DNA of 64,000 nucleotides from Aquila chrysaetos chrysaetos (GCF_900496995.4 NC_044006.1:43485620-43549619), one strand, 5' to 3'. Positions 37,601 to 49,717 are shown, counted from the stretch's first letter. Numbers and translations are program-made. The notes: a model not told the origin generated them from the sequence alone.

Positions 37601-40600
37601 AGAATATCTAGTCATAGTATACTACCATTTTTACTGACATTGTAAAGATTCAGCCTGTAATGGAAGCCTGTTAAGTACCTCTTGCTTATGTTCTTGTATT
37701 ACTTATGCTTATTTCCTATAATCCTCAAGTATGAAATATCTACCATAGTATCTTTGAAATGTAAGTTCCTCCTAAACAGAGTCAAACTTGAACTTTGTTC
37801 CCAAGCAGATGAATTTAATGCAGTTTCTTGACAGTAAATTGAAGATGAAATCTCAAAAGTGAGAGTGGTAAGTGCATAATGGAGGTCTGCAGGGATTTCC
37901 TATGTAGAGTTTACAGTGATTTTTCACAAATTTTAATGTGTCACTTCACTTTGTCTCCTTCTTCAGCCTTCTGAGTTGCATGGCTTTACTTTGTTGTGTG
38001 TTGAGATGAAGCTTTAGAGGTCTGGAATTCTTTAACCTGAAATGTACTCTTTGCACCAAAAAATGAAGACAAGCTAAAGCCATCAGACAGAGCTAGTGAC
38101 GCCTAAGTGATTCAGTCATGTCTATAAGAATCTCAGTTCTCTCCTTTACCCACAAAAACTGAAACATTTGGCCAGTCTACAAGGAGTGTTAGTGGTATTT
38201 ATTTGCTATGAAAACACAGCACTTGTGGAATTACTGCTAATCAAGTTAATAAAACAGTAGGGATTCACATTCTTGTTGTCCCAGTTAAAACTCTGCAATT
38301 TTACTTCTGATTTTATTGTTGTTGCTGATCACATGAACTACGAGGCAAAAGAAATTCAAAGAGGTTTTTTGTAACAAAAAACTTTCAACACATATAGTAT
38401 TATTAATTTTCTTTTGTCACTCCAGCAATTGGGGCTCTTGTTTTTCTTATTTAATGGATACACCATTCCAAGTGGTTTTGTCTTCATTATCAGCCATAAG
38501 AAAAACCAATAAATAAACCATAAGTAAAATCAATATCCTTCATGGAAGTGTTACCGCAATAAATTATAAACGTGAACTAGTACCCACAGCACGCCCACAT
38601 CATCCTACTTCTGTCTTCTCCAGGCAAAGCTGCCTCCATCAATTTATTAAAGTACTCATTTCTCTGGGTATTACTTCTTCTCCCTTCAAAACAGCTTGTT
38701 GTTTCATGCCTAATCATAGGCATATTTGGTTTTAGGGGCCAATTTTAATATTTCAATTATTTGAATAGTGCTGTCCCACCAGCTTGAACTTGCAGGGAAG
38801 ATGACTGATGCTCTCTTTTACCCTTTGGCTGAGTCAATAGCTCACCAAATGACTGTTGAGGTCTTAGACCCTCTAATATCCTAGGTGTAACAGGTGCCAA
38901 ATAAAGGCACAGAAAACTTTGGGAGTCAGTACAAACCTTTACTGTTGGCATGCTTTAGTTTTTTTGTGTTGTTTGGGGTTTTGTTTGTTTGTGTGTTTGT
39001 TTTTGGGAGGTTTTGTCAGGTTTTGCTTTTGGTTTTTTTTTTACTGCAAATATGATACTTTGGACAGTGTGAGACTATGGATGTGTGTTATGATGGAAGA
39101 AGTGCCGTTCTCCAGTCACTTTTCTTTGTTTACAGATATCCTTTCTCAGCTTCAGTCTGTAACACTATATAAATTTAGACCATTAGCTATTAAGAATCAA
39201 CTTTGTTTTACTTGCATAAAAAACACATGCACTTGTGCTCTTTTAGGCCACAGCACTGATTTTGTTTGCAAGAGAACTGTGGCAAAGAAATATTAACTTT
39301 CTTGCTATTAATTTCCTGGCTTCTATAGTTAAATAAAGGAAATGATAACCTACAAGCTTTTAGTCAAACATTAGAATTAGCAGACATGAGAAATGAGAGC
39401 TGTCAAGGAAAGTTTCTGTGCTCTGAAAATTATTCCTTGACTTGATGTGTGAAGGAAATAAGAGAAGCAGCTCGTACACATAGGACACTTTTGAGAATAC
39501 CCTTTCTCAAGAACATCCACAGTAAGAATATACTGTATCACACATGACACTGTTAAACCAATTTATACTCAAAGGAGACAGCTGTTTAACCATTTGGATC
39601 AGTTATTTATTACATTTGACCTTCTGAATCCCACTTACACTAAAATTACAAGAAGTTTAAGGAAAATACCTTTTTGAATTTAATTCCAATACAGCAGGTC
39701 ACGTTTTATTGTAATATTTTGTAAGAGGTTATTAACAAGCTGTGTGCTGTAATGAACAATTGGTTTTGTATGTTTAGGAAGAACAAGCTGTAACAGTAAC
39801 TACATTGTGGAAACAGATCTGATTTGGTCTCATCTACAAAGGAAAATCAGTTTAATACAAACTGCTGAAAAACAGGTTCCTGCAGCAGCCACTTATCTTC
39901 CTGTTACCTCAATTTCAAGTTAGAATTCCCAGCTTGAATAGAAGACTATCCCTAAAATAATTTAACAATAGTTATATAGTACTCAGTTTCAGGAGCAGAA
40001 ATACAGCAATCCACTGATGTACAAGTACCAGGCCAGATATGACAAAGTAGGAATGACCACATTGGTAAGTACAAACTCACCTTTAATACCACCCAGAAAA
40101 AAACAACAGACAAACAGCATTTCAGAGGCAGCTCTGTCTTTTATGGATGAATTATTTGTATTACTAGTTGCCTAAGACCGCCACAGAAAAGTCTTCATTA
40201 GTATGTTCCATAAATTCTGGATTTGTTACTGAAAGTATTCCATTAATCTGGAGGTACTATTTTGAAGTAACACCACCTTGGTTGCTAAACAAGGAACTGG
40301 AAAAAGCCCTACCTGCAAGATGATTATTTTTTAAAGTGAAATGAAAATATCTAGCCAGTATTTTTCTACCTATCCCTGCAGCAGAAAGAGGAGTAAGCCA
40401 AAACTGTTTGTTCGAAAACTTCATCAAGCAAAACTAACTCTTACAAAGTCAATGGACACAACATGTGCTTCTGTTATTACGTGTCCTTATTTGGAGCACA
40501 CTTGCCCCTAATGGCTGAGAATGTGTAAAGAAAATATGACATATGATCACATCCTGTGCTGTCTGTCATGAAGGCATATTCTTTTGGGAAAGGGGTAGGC

Positions 40601-41800
40601 TCACAGTCCAAGCTTCATACTGATGTTCATCTGCTGATGAACTACAGCACTGGTGCTTAACCTTTCTTTAGAGATAAGCTATTCAGTTTATAAAGAAGCC
40701 ACTCACAAACTCTAAGCCTCTGCTTTACTTGTTAGATATCATTAAATATGTCAGTCACATGACTAGGAATACTGATGTATCCCATCAATATGTTTAATGC
40801 ATATGAAAGCACAGTGTATATGGGCTGATTTACATGAGGAAAGGCTGTTTGTGTGTTCTGTACCATGACAGCACGTTTGTGCCACCACATCACCAAAATA
40901 CTCTTTTATCCCCCACGTGTTGATTATTGGTAGACTGTGGCAAAAGCAAGCTGTGGGCTGCCAGAATCCCTCACGTGGCTTGCGGTTTGCTACCTGTCCC
41001 TACCTGGAAAGCAAGGAGCAAGCTATAAGCTCATATTTTCATCACGTTGGAATGGCAGAGCAGACATCCACAGATTGGAAGAGGAAATGAGGTATCTGTG
41101 TAAGTGATATTTATCATAGCCCTGGATTCTTTTTTGGATCTAAAAGCGCTGACCTGTTGTCATTCTTAATGCGACAAAATGGCTACAGAACTTCAAGTAA
41201 TTGCCTTAAGCAAACCAATGCATAACATGCAGAACTTTAACTGTGTCTGGTCAGTAAATCATGACTATGAACAAAACTGAGTAGGTTTCTGCACTGTCAC
41301 AAGGCGTGATTTCTAGGAACTGTTTTCAGAATTTCCATATACAATTAAATTCCCTCCAAACTATGACAGGAGTTTGATACGGTTAGCAGACATGATAGAC
41401 TGCCAATGTTAAATACTGCAGCCGTACAGGAACCTGAAGACCTGGACCTGGCATCACAGCAAAAGGCAGCAGACTACCTGAGAAAGAATGGAAACATGGT
41501 ACAGCTATGACATAACTGGTGGAGTCCACGGCACAGACATCATGCAGCAAAATGTCTCATAAGTAGTGGTGCGAAACAGGCAATAGCTTGGTGGTTACGG
41601 CACTGCAAGGGGTTCTTGCAGCGACCGCTCATTTAATCGTTAGAAAAGGAAATGCCTCAGTACCTATCCGGGCTCTGACTTTGTAAGGACAACAAGCCCT
41701 AAGTGCTGTAGTGGCATTTTTTAGACATTTGGCCTAAACCCAGAACGCCTCTCCCTGTATTTCTTCTGTCAAGCTTTCACTCCCAGAACTCTGCGCTTCC
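34626..41800 (+). other. AT-rich intergenic sequence upstream of TOMM7
   Basis: No gene recognised. The most AT-rich part is 35200-35620. A T/G-rich low-complexity stretch lies at 38958-39047. From about 41800 the composition rises toward the TOMM7 CpG island. Confidence 0.5.
38958..39047 (+). repeat. T/G-rich low-complexity tract
   Basis: Runs of GTTT and TTTTG units without a fixed period. Open frames across it are compositional artefacts. Confidence 0.7.
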
Positions 41801-42369
41801 ACAGACTGAACACATGGCACAGCCTGGTATCAAAGATGAAGAGGCACTTCCGATTTCAACCAGAAACATTTCTCTTATCACTCCGTCTCTACCTTTCACT
41901 TACCAAAAGGCACTTCCCAGCCTCCAGAGGCGGCGTGCAAAGCGTGCGCATACCTTGAGAGCTCCGGGAAAGAAACACAAACACATAAATGCAGGACCTA
42001 CACGCAGATGAGGAAGGCCCACAGCTTTTCTAACCCCCTCACCCTCGAACAAACGCCCCGATTCCGGCGGGCTTGCCCTCGGCCCGTCACCTTTGCCTCG
42101 CCGGGCGCGGAACAAGCCCTTCCTCCCGGGCTGCGGGCCGGAGCGGCAGCCCGCCGCCGCCGCGCTGCGCCTGCCCGGTGAGCGCCGATGAGCGGAAGGA
42201 GCTCGGCGGCCGCCATTTCCTCGTCCTTCTCGGGGAAGGACCGCCCCTCCGCCGCCGCAGCCGAGGCGGGGGGTGTCGCGCCGCCGCCATGGGGTCCCGC
42301 CCACCGCCGCCGGCGCAGCGTTACAAGGGCGGCTGGGCTCCTCCTCCTCCTCTCTCCCCCGCCGCCGGC

Positions 42370-42472
42370 ATGCCGAAGCTTAGCAAGGAGGCCAAGCAGC
42401 GGCTACAGCAGCTCTTCAAGGGCGGCCAGTTCGCCATCCGCTGGGGCTTCATCCCCGTCGTGCTCTACCTAG
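42370..42472 (+). CDS. TOMM7: TOMM7 coding exon 1
   Basis: Encodes residues 1-34 plus the first base of the Gly-35 codon: the amphipathic basic N-terminal helix and most of the membrane helix. Donor CTAG|GTCAGC. The start context 'ccggcATGc' has G at -3 but C at +4, weaker than that of the upstream in-frame ATG. Confidence 0.97.
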
Positions 42473-45400
42473 GTCAGCGGCGGGGCTGGCGCTCGGCGGC
42501 CGTTGCGGAGGCCGAGGGGGGGCGGGGGGGGGGCAGGAGGAAGGGCATGAACGTGGGGGAGGGGCGCCCCGCCGCGACGCGGGCGCTGCGGCCCTCACCG
42601 CGCATGCGCGGGGGGGGGGGGGGCGCGCCGCCGCGAGGTGAGGGGGCGCTGAGGGCCCGGCGGTGTCCTGTAGGACCCGCGGGGTAGTGGGGGGGGGGGC
42701 TTGCCCTTGAGAGAACGGCGAGACAGTAGGTTTGTGTTTGTTTTGTTTGTTTTGTTTTGTTTTCTTTAAAAAGGATTTTCAGCCCCTTTCCGTTCCTGGA
42801 GGCTGTTCCCGCGCTGGGAGCGCGCCTTGAGCCTGCGTGCCCGGTGAGGGGAGGGCCGCGGCAGGCCGGTGGGTCGGGCCCCGCTGGGGAGCGGGCTGAG
42901 CACGCGCCGGAGCAGCTTAACAGCAAACGGAGCTGCGCCTTAATCGTGCATCAGTGACTGGCTGCTTTAGTAGGCTAGCCTCTGTGTTTGTTGCAGTAGG
43001 GAGTCAGGGTGTGAGGAGAGAGCTGCCTGCGGCCGGGAGCTCTGCTTCGTGGTACCAAGGGGGTTGCCAGCCCCTGGTTGAGGCTGAATTTGCAGCTAGC
43101 TACAGGCTACAGTCTCTCCCAAAATGGCGTGGCTCCCGTTTCCGAACTGCTGTGGGGCATTCGGGGGATGCCTTGATGTCATGTCTGGTGCCCAGGATGT
43201 ATTGCGCTTGCTCCTGTCATGGGGCCGGCTGGGCATCGCTACCACATGGTAGCTCTCCCGCTGAGCTTGGGCTGTATGCCATCAGCTGTCGTTGTTAAAG
43301 AGCCTGACCTACTTAAGATATGCATGTGTGCAATAGGCCTGACGCTTTTGTTCACTTCTTCTGTGACAAGGAGTCCCAGGAAGGCTGATCCCCACAGTTC
43401 ATCTGGCTTACTCTCTGCCCCAGCTCTGTGGAGCCTTTTGGGAAAGGCATCTAAAACAGGCAGGCACCTCGGCCTTGAATGCAAACATGAAGGAGGGTTG
43501 GGAGCTTGATGTGTCTACAGTCAAAGCTGATAGGTTGTTTTAATTAATTTGAAGGGCTTTGATTGTTCACATAATAGATAACAATCAGGAAAAACTTGGT
43601 CTCTTCAACAATTACGTATAAGCTTTAACAACTACCAGTAGAAGACAACACTTCAAACAGTATGGAAAAAACTAATTGGCAGTATTAGGTTTAAAGTTTA
43701 ATTACATTTCCATTTTTAGTTTGTCAGTTATTTTAAGTTGATAATTTGGGAGTGGGAATTTCAGCAGGGTTTTGTGACCTAATTTTGTTCTTGCTGAAGT
43801 TTGGTTTTGATTTTACTTTTACAACAGTATCTATGAATATGGGAAAGATGCAATTAGTTCTGAGGGATACCAGAGGAAATTAAATAAGTTGCTTCACGTC
43901 ATATAAAGCCATCTTACTGTGTTTACAGTTGCACTAATATCAGGGTGCCTAGTATATTTCTGTTATGTAGCAGTGATAAACTAAGTTGTAGTAGTTTAAC
44001 TTCATACCTCCAGAAAATAAGCGTGCTGTTCCACATCTACATTTTCTTCTTATAAATTTGTCTGCTGTAATGAAAGGACATTAAGTGTAAGCAGATGGGA
44101 AGAGGATGTGCAGGTGCCACCTTTCCTTGCCATAGACACTTGGAGGTGGCATGCACTCAAAGTCTGTAGAATTGGAAGAACCTCTTTTGTACTGGGATTA
44201 CATTTGAATCTGGGAGGGAAGGTGTGATACAGTGGAAGGGCAAGAGGCTACGCAGCCCTTGGTGTCACTGATTCAAGGTAAATTTTTGTATTGATGCCTG
44301 TGTAGATGAAATACAATTTAAACTAAACATGAACAAGGAAACTTGCAGAAATTTGAGCTTTTAACTTTCTCTGAAAGGCTTTCTAGGTCAGGATGGGATG
44401 CTCAGGGGATGTACAAGGGACCCTGGTATGTGAATTTGCAATTATAGGCCATTGGTCTGGGGGTTTTTGTTGTATTTTTTTTAAACTCGCTTTGAAGCAG
44501 ATGCCTCTGTTTTAAGTAGGTAAATTAGACCAGTGCAGTTTTGTTAAACCTGGGTTGCTTATTTAAAAGCACTAGGGGGTGGGGGGGGAAAGCCAGAAGC
44601 ATTCACATAGAGTGTGACTCCTAATACAACTTCATAAATTTTAAAGCAATTTTGATGGACAATGTGGCAGCCAAAGAAAGTGGGTCAGGATGTTTAACAG
44701 TCTCAAATCACACAAGGTTACCTTCAAAGAGCTAACCCAGTGCCCATGAAGTTAATGGAAGTTTTTCCATTAACCTTCATGGCCTATGTTTCAGGAAAGC
44801 TGACATTAATTATTTATTTTCTGTAAATGAGGGAAATGATATATTTTTCATATAACATCCATTTCTAGCTAGCGAGTGTAGGACAGGATGTGTTGAACAG
44901 TGTATGAATTGCGTGATTCCGCTTCAAGACTTTTAATTTACAATCCAGCAGGCAAAGATATTCATACGCTGAACCTTCAATTGCTTCTCTAGCATACATT
45001 TGCTTTAGTGAATTAGCATTTGAGTCATTAGCTAGGGATGAGCTCTTTGTAATTAACTTTCTCTTCATTTTCCTGGGTGTTAGTAGATTGATAAACATCT
45101 TGTTTCTTTGCAAGCTTTAGAACTAGGTAGGTTTTCAAAAAGTGCCAGTAAAAATAGAAGATTTTGGGTTTGATTGATTTAACATTTAGAATTCTGTCAT
45201 CCTAAATTGAGTGAACTGTTATTGAAATATTACTTTTAAGTTCTGCATCAGATGTCATTGCAGAACATTGCCTATTAGGACTCAAGGTACTCACTTATAC
45301 CAGTTATAGGTGTCACTGTGTGTACCGCCTTACTAGGTTGCTTTCTGAACAACACTTAAAATCTGCATGTTTGTGTGTGTAGGTATGTATGTCTTGATCT

Positions 45401-47033
45401 TTGGGGTAGATAACTTCCTCCATCTCGCATAGCTAGTTGTCCCTGAATCTTAAGTCAGATAAAGATGCAGGTAAGAATTTAAAAAAAAAATATAAAACTG
45501 TACACGTGTATTTATTTTATCTGCTTTCTAACCCTGACAAGAATGTGCAATTTTTATTCAGATTAGTACACAACTTCATGAATCACAGTTCTCTGCTCAG
45601 TAGGTTTTCTTTTTTATTGCAATTTAATGGGCTGGAATAATTTGATAGTTATTTAACTATGTAGGAGTCTGCACGTACATATTTTTATATATGTATGTAA
45701 TGTATGTTTCGCTTCAGGTTTTAAGAGAGGTGCAGATCCTGGAATGCCTGAGCCAACTATCTGGAGGTATGTATTGGTTCCAAATGCACATGCAAACCCA
45801 CTGCAGATAGTTACCGTTTGGGGTGTTATCTCTGGACAGCAACAGTTGTGACGGTTGCTTTCATCCATTGTTTTTAATTGTTTAGGGTGAAAGCATAGCT
45901 GGTTGTGGTTCTTGTTTCTTTAGAAATCTAAAAGAGAAGACAGCAAAATGCAAGTTCTTAGGAGGGCCTTTCTCTTAAACTTTCATGGCTTTTAATATAT
46001 GGGACTTCCTGTACCTTTTGAGTGGCACCTGCCCTTCTAATCTGTTGTAGAGCCAGTTTATGCAAGTTTCTGCATTGAGGAATAACTTCTCAGCTTTCTA
46101 GCATGAATTTGAAACAAAACCCCGTTTCCTTCTGCCTTTGCAAATACAGTAGTAACACTGCATAAAAGCTATATGAAATAAAGGGCTCTATCCTTCAATA
46201 TTGGTCATAGTCATGAAGCAAAGTGCATTTGCTCATGTTGCCTCTTTCTTGTGGGACTGTTTGTTAATGTCATGCAATGTCATGGCATTAGTAATACTTG
46301 AATTCTTGTGGCATTTGAGTTTTATTGGAGGGCTTTCGTGGGTCAAACTAAATAAATTAAAGTTTTGAAGAAAGCGTGACTCTCTTATTGTTCTTGAAAT
46401 AACTTTGGTTACCGTGCAGAACCAGGTATTCCTAAGACGAATAATTGATGGACTGTATGTATTGTTTGCAAAGTCATATATTAACTCTTCTAGCTTCACA
46501 TAGTTAGAATGTGTAGAAATCCCATTTTTAGGATTCAGTGATTCAAGGGAGCTACTTTTAACAGTAGAAAATACGAAAAAAAGTGTCAAGGTCATGTTAC
46601 AATTTCAGTAAAATCTTCTGATGTCTTAAAAACTAACTTGCTGGAGTTGTTTGTTTGCTGACATTGTTTCTATGTTTAGCTTCACTAGAAGTTTGAGACT
46701 TTTTTCTTGGTCCACTGAGTGTGTCTCTGCACAACGTAAAGTATGTATTTCACACCAGAGTGTATGTACATAGATACCAGAAGCATGTGTTTGGTCTAAT
46801 CTGAAGCTTACAGATGCTCTTTTTTCTGAGCACATGTTCATGCTCTGTAGGCTTAAATTTTATTTTAAAGGTGGCATTATTTCAGTATGTTGGGGGCTAG
46901 CATTTATTCTGTACATTTACAGGGCTGTTCCTCCAGACTTGTGTTTTACAAATATCCATTTAAAAACAACTACATGCTGCAAATCTGACTTTCGTTTCCT
47001 CCCCCCTCCCCTTTCAGTCTACTTTGGGGATGA
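42370..47033 (+). CDS. TOMM7: TOMM7, mitochondrial import receptor subunit TOM7 (three coding exons)
   Basis: TOM7 is a small tail-anchored subunit of the TOM complex of the mitochondrial outer membrane. It modulates assembly and stability of the import pore around TOM40 and helps retain PINK1 on damaged mitochondria. Joining 42370-42472, 45718-45766 and 47018-47033 gives 55 residues, the same length as human TOM7, with the same N-terminus 'KLSKEAKQRLQQLFKG', a single membrane segment around 'FAIRWGFIPVVLYLGF', then 'KRGADPGMPEPT' and the C-terminal 'SLLWG'. All splice sites are GT-AG. The start was chosen by homology to the 55-aa protein; an in-frame upstream ATG at 42289 would add 27 residues. 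FAM126A lies upstream on the same strand and IL6 downstream, pointing toward it. Confidence 0.97.
42599..42610 (+). promoter_or_regulatory. NRF1 binding site in TOMM7 intron 1
   Basis: CGCGCATGCGCG matches the NRF1 consensus YGCGCAYGCGCR at all twelve positions and is palindromic. NRF1 drives many nuclear genes for mitochondrial proteins, so its place 127 bases into intron 1 of TOMM7 fits. Occupancy is inferred. Confidence 0.65.
44744..44782. repeat. Short hairpin (17/18-bp arms, 4-nt loop) in TOMM7 intron 1
   Basis: Left arm 44744-44760 (ccatgaagttaatggaa) pairs with 44765-44782, with one extra base as a bulge; the loop is gttt. It is too short for a typical pre-miRNA. No known repeat matches. 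Confidence 0.8.
45718..45766 (+). CDS. TOMM7: TOMM7 coding exon 2
   Basis: 49 bases, phase 1 in and phase 0+2 out. Acceptor 'tttcgcttcag', donor GAG|GTATGT. Encodes the end of the membrane segment and 'FKRGADPGMPEPTIW'. Confidence 0.97.
45767..47017 (+). other. TOMM7 intron 2
   Basis: Ends in a strong pyrimidine tract and 'cctttcag'. No embedded gene recognised. Confidence 0.9.
47018..47033 (+). CDS. TOMM7: TOMM7 coding exon 3 (last 16 coding bases)
   Basis: The coding part is only 16 bases, TCTACTTTGGGGATGA, which with AG from exon 2 encodes Ser-Leu-Leu-Trp-Gly-stop, the conserved TOM7 C-terminus. It is easily missed by frame-based gene finders, because a longer frame reads through here in another phase. 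Confidence 0.95.
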
Positions 47034-47245
47034 AGGATGTGGCGGTCCTGTTCTAGAACCAGCTGATGGACAGAGAAAGTGTCTGAAGATACGTACATTC
47101 CAGAGGATGAGGCGGACACTTACACCAGGTGGCTCAATCGGCTTGCTAATGACATAGGTTGTACATACAACAAAATGGGGTTTATATGGACCTAACTTAT
47201 TTGCATTACAGTGTAATTAAATAAATATGATTTGAATGGATACAC
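47034..47245 (+). other. TOMM7 3' UTR
   Basis: About 190 bases from the stop to an AATAAA at 47220-47225; cleavage is expected 10-30 bases later. The short UTR is consistent with the compact TOMM7 mRNA. Confidence 0.75.
47220..47225 (+). terminator. TOMM7 poly(A) signal AATAAA
   Basis: Canonical hexamer, followed by T-rich sequence from 47249. First AATAAA after the stop. Confidence 0.8.
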
Positions 47246-47749
47246 ATTGTTTTTAAGTCTTTACATAAGTATAATGTAGTAATTTCTTTATTACAGAAAG
47301 GATGACCCATTGTGTGGGTTTTTTGTTTTGTTGTGGTTTTTTTCCAAAATATGGTGACATTCAGCCCCCATATTTATCCCTGTTATGAAGGTCTTTTGGG
47401 TTAAGATTCTTCTTTATCTTCACAGTAACCAGAAAACTGAACTAATGTTTTAAATACTTCAGATTCTTCAAAGATTTCTTGCCCAAATATTGGTAAGCCT
47501 CTGCAGCTGGTCACTATGCTGACCTGGTGTGGTGTGGTGTGTTTTTTTTTTTTTTTTGTCGCCCTTCCTCTTGAATTTGTTCATCTCTGGATACACTAAG
47601 GATTGAAAGATGTATATGTTTTTTCCTAGCACAGTCAGATAGTAAAAAGTATACTTTTCTGCCAAATTTACCTTTTAAACACTACGTACATTTTCCATAA
47701 TTTGGGATGGGGTAGGAGGTTGCAACAAAAGTGCTGTGTGTGTATATGT

Positions 47750-48726
47750 GGTTACAAGTGGTGTTCCCCAGGGCTCAGTTTTGGGGCCAGTTCTCTTTAA
47801 TGTCTTTGTCAGTGATCTGGATAAGGGGATCGAGTGCACCCTCAGTAAGTTTGCTGATGACACCAAGTTGGGAGGGAGGGTTGATCTGCTTGAGGGTAGG
47901 AAGGGTCTATGGAGGGATCTGGACAGGCTGGATCAATGGGCCGAGACCAATTGTATGAGGTTCAATAAGTCCAAGTGGTGGGTCCTGCACTTGGGTCACA
48001 ACAACCCCATGCAACGCTATAGGCTTGGGGAAGAATGGCTGGAAAGCTGCCCAGCAGAAAAAGACCTGGGGGTGTTGGTTGACAGCCAGCTGAATATGAG
48101 CCAGCAGTGTGCCCAGGTGGCCAAGAAGGCCAACGGCATCCTGGCTTGCATCAGACATAGTGTGGCCAGCAGGACCAGGGAAGTGATTGTCCCCCTGCAC
48201 TTGGCACTGGTCACAGCTCAAATCCTGTGTTCAGTTTTGGGCCCCTCACTACAAGAAAGACATTGAGGTGCTGGAGCGTGTCCAGAGAAGGGCAACAAAG
48301 CTGGTGAAGGGTCTAGAGAACAAGTCTTAAGAGAAGCTGCTGAGGGAACCGGGGCTGTTTAGCCTGGAGAAAAGGAGGCTGAGGGGAGACCTTATCACTC
48401 TACAACTACCTGAAAGGAGGTTGTAGTGAGGTGGGTACTGGTCTCTTCTATCAAGTAACTAGGGATAGGATGAGAGAAAATGGCTTCAAGTTGCACCTGG
48501 GGAGGTTTAGATTGGATATTAGAAAAAATTTCTTTACTGAAGGGGTTGTCAAGGATTGGAACAGGCTGCCCAGGCAAGTGGTGGAGTCACCGTCCCTGGA
48601 GGTGTTCAAAAAACATGTAGATGTGGTGCTTAGGGACATGGTTTAGTAGGCATGGTGGTGTTAGGTTGACGGTTGGACTCGATGTCTTAAAGGGCTTTTC
48701 CAACCTAAATGATTCTATGATTCTAT
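47750..48726 (+). mobile_element. 5'-truncated CR1 LINE with intact 3' tail
   Basis: The frame from 47736 to 48266 encodes the C-terminal part of CR1 reverse transcriptase: '[15 protein letters not shown]', the catalytic-box region 'FADDTKLGG', '[17 protein letters not shown]' and '[19 protein letters not shown]'. A frameshift near 48240 and a stop near 48330 break it; the last part resumes at 48431 ('[20 protein letters not shown]') up to TAG 48644-48646. The element ends in tandem ATTCTATG units at 48710-48726, the signature of CR1 3' ends. It inserted just past the TOMM7 poly(A) site. Inactive. Confidence 0.95.
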
Positions 48727-49717
48727 ATAGTGCTCTTATTTTAAGAGGAAGTTACTAATGTGTAACTGAAGGAAGAAAACAAGTACACTAAACAAGGTGC
48801 ATGCTTTATTTTTCCTCCAAAGTCTTGCTCTTTGGAATATTGTTGGTTTGGCTTCAGTTGGTTTTCTCGCTTTTAACACTGAGATTCAAGCACTGAAATG
48901 GCAGCTGCTTGGTTTCTGTTAAATAGAAGCTGCATTGGATAGATTACTCTCTCTCTCTAGAACTGTACAGGCTAGTTTGTATCTATGCAGTGATTTAAAA
49001 AAATGTTTATTGGCTCCAAATTATCATTGCAACAAGAGTATTGTAGATTTCAGATTGGCTTTTTTTTTTTTAACCCCATAGATTTGCAGAATGTTTTTAC
49101 ATTAATTAAATTTTTAAGGAACAGGAGACTCCTCAGTTTCTCATCTGCTATGAAGATTCGTGGTAAAATGTTACTGTGTTTAAGGGCAGATGTGACTGGA
49201 AAGAAAATGAGAAATGAGCCAAGAGGAAGAAATTAAATTGAAGGGCAAGAATTGGGAAGGAAAAAAAAAAAGTGGGAAACATTTATGAGAGCTAATGCAA
49301 ACCAGCATGTTCCTTAAAATTCCACTAATCATGGTAATTAAATCAAATGTCATGAAATAGTGGAATAGCTAATGATAATAGACTGCTGACAGGGGAATAG
49401 AGCAAGGGCTGAATGCAGAACACTTCTTGTGACCCTATATCCTGTGCTAGTGTGGCTTTTTTGGTGCCTTTTTTGTTACGGTAACTTGAGATTAATGTAA
49501 CCGCTCGTATATCTTAAATTATGAAAGGACTTCAAATTCTGATCCTTTTTCTTGACTGATCTTAATTACAATAATCTGTTGGTACTTGATAGTGGTTTTA
49601 ATCATGATCAGGAACATTTTTCTTCTGTTGAATCTAGCGGAATAACCTGAGATAGTCAATACTAACAGATATGGTATTCAGTGTGAAGTAACTCAGATTT
49701 CTCAAAATCAGATTTTG
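48727..49717 (+). other. Intergenic sequence
   Basis: AT-rich, no gene or repeat recognised. Confidence 0.5.

Larger units (their letters stand above)
42020..42900 (+). promoter_or_regulatory. TOMM7 CpG island and TATA-less promoter
   Basis: The sequence changes sharply to very high G+C with dense CpG, covering the 5' UTR, exon 1 and the start of intron 1. No TATA box is visible. Motifs seen: an ETS/GABP-type CGGAAG at 42193-42198, a YY1-type GCCGCCATTTC at 42209-42219, and a perfect NRF1 palindrome at 42599-42610. These are typical of promoters of nuclear genes for mitochondrial proteins. The exact start site cannot be read. Open frames on both strands in this island are mostly compositional. 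Confidence 0.85.
42473..45717 (+). other. TOMM7 intron 1
   Basis: The first 450 bases belong to the CpG island and contain long G runs (42515-42536, 42609-42623) able to form G-quadruplexes. The rest is ordinary AT-rich intron with a small hairpin at 44744-44782. Confidence 0.9.

Noticed and set aside
41900-42304. 134-codon - strand frame in the TOMM7 CpG island
   Set aside because: Arg/Gly/Pro-rich product typical of frames in GC-rich DNA; no support as a protein.
42073-42687. 204-codon + frame containing TOMM7 exon 1
   Set aside because: It passes the exon 1 donor into intron 1 and is extended at both ends by CpG-island composition. Only the part from 42370 (or possibly 42289) to 42472 is supported.
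46834-47157. 107-codon + frame across TOMM7 exon 3
   Set aside because: It reads through the exon 3 acceptor in a different phase. The conserved TOM7 C-terminus is encoded by 47018-47033 in another frame.
47907-48221. 104-codon - frame
   Set aside because: Antisense shadow of the CR1 reverse-transcriptase remnant.
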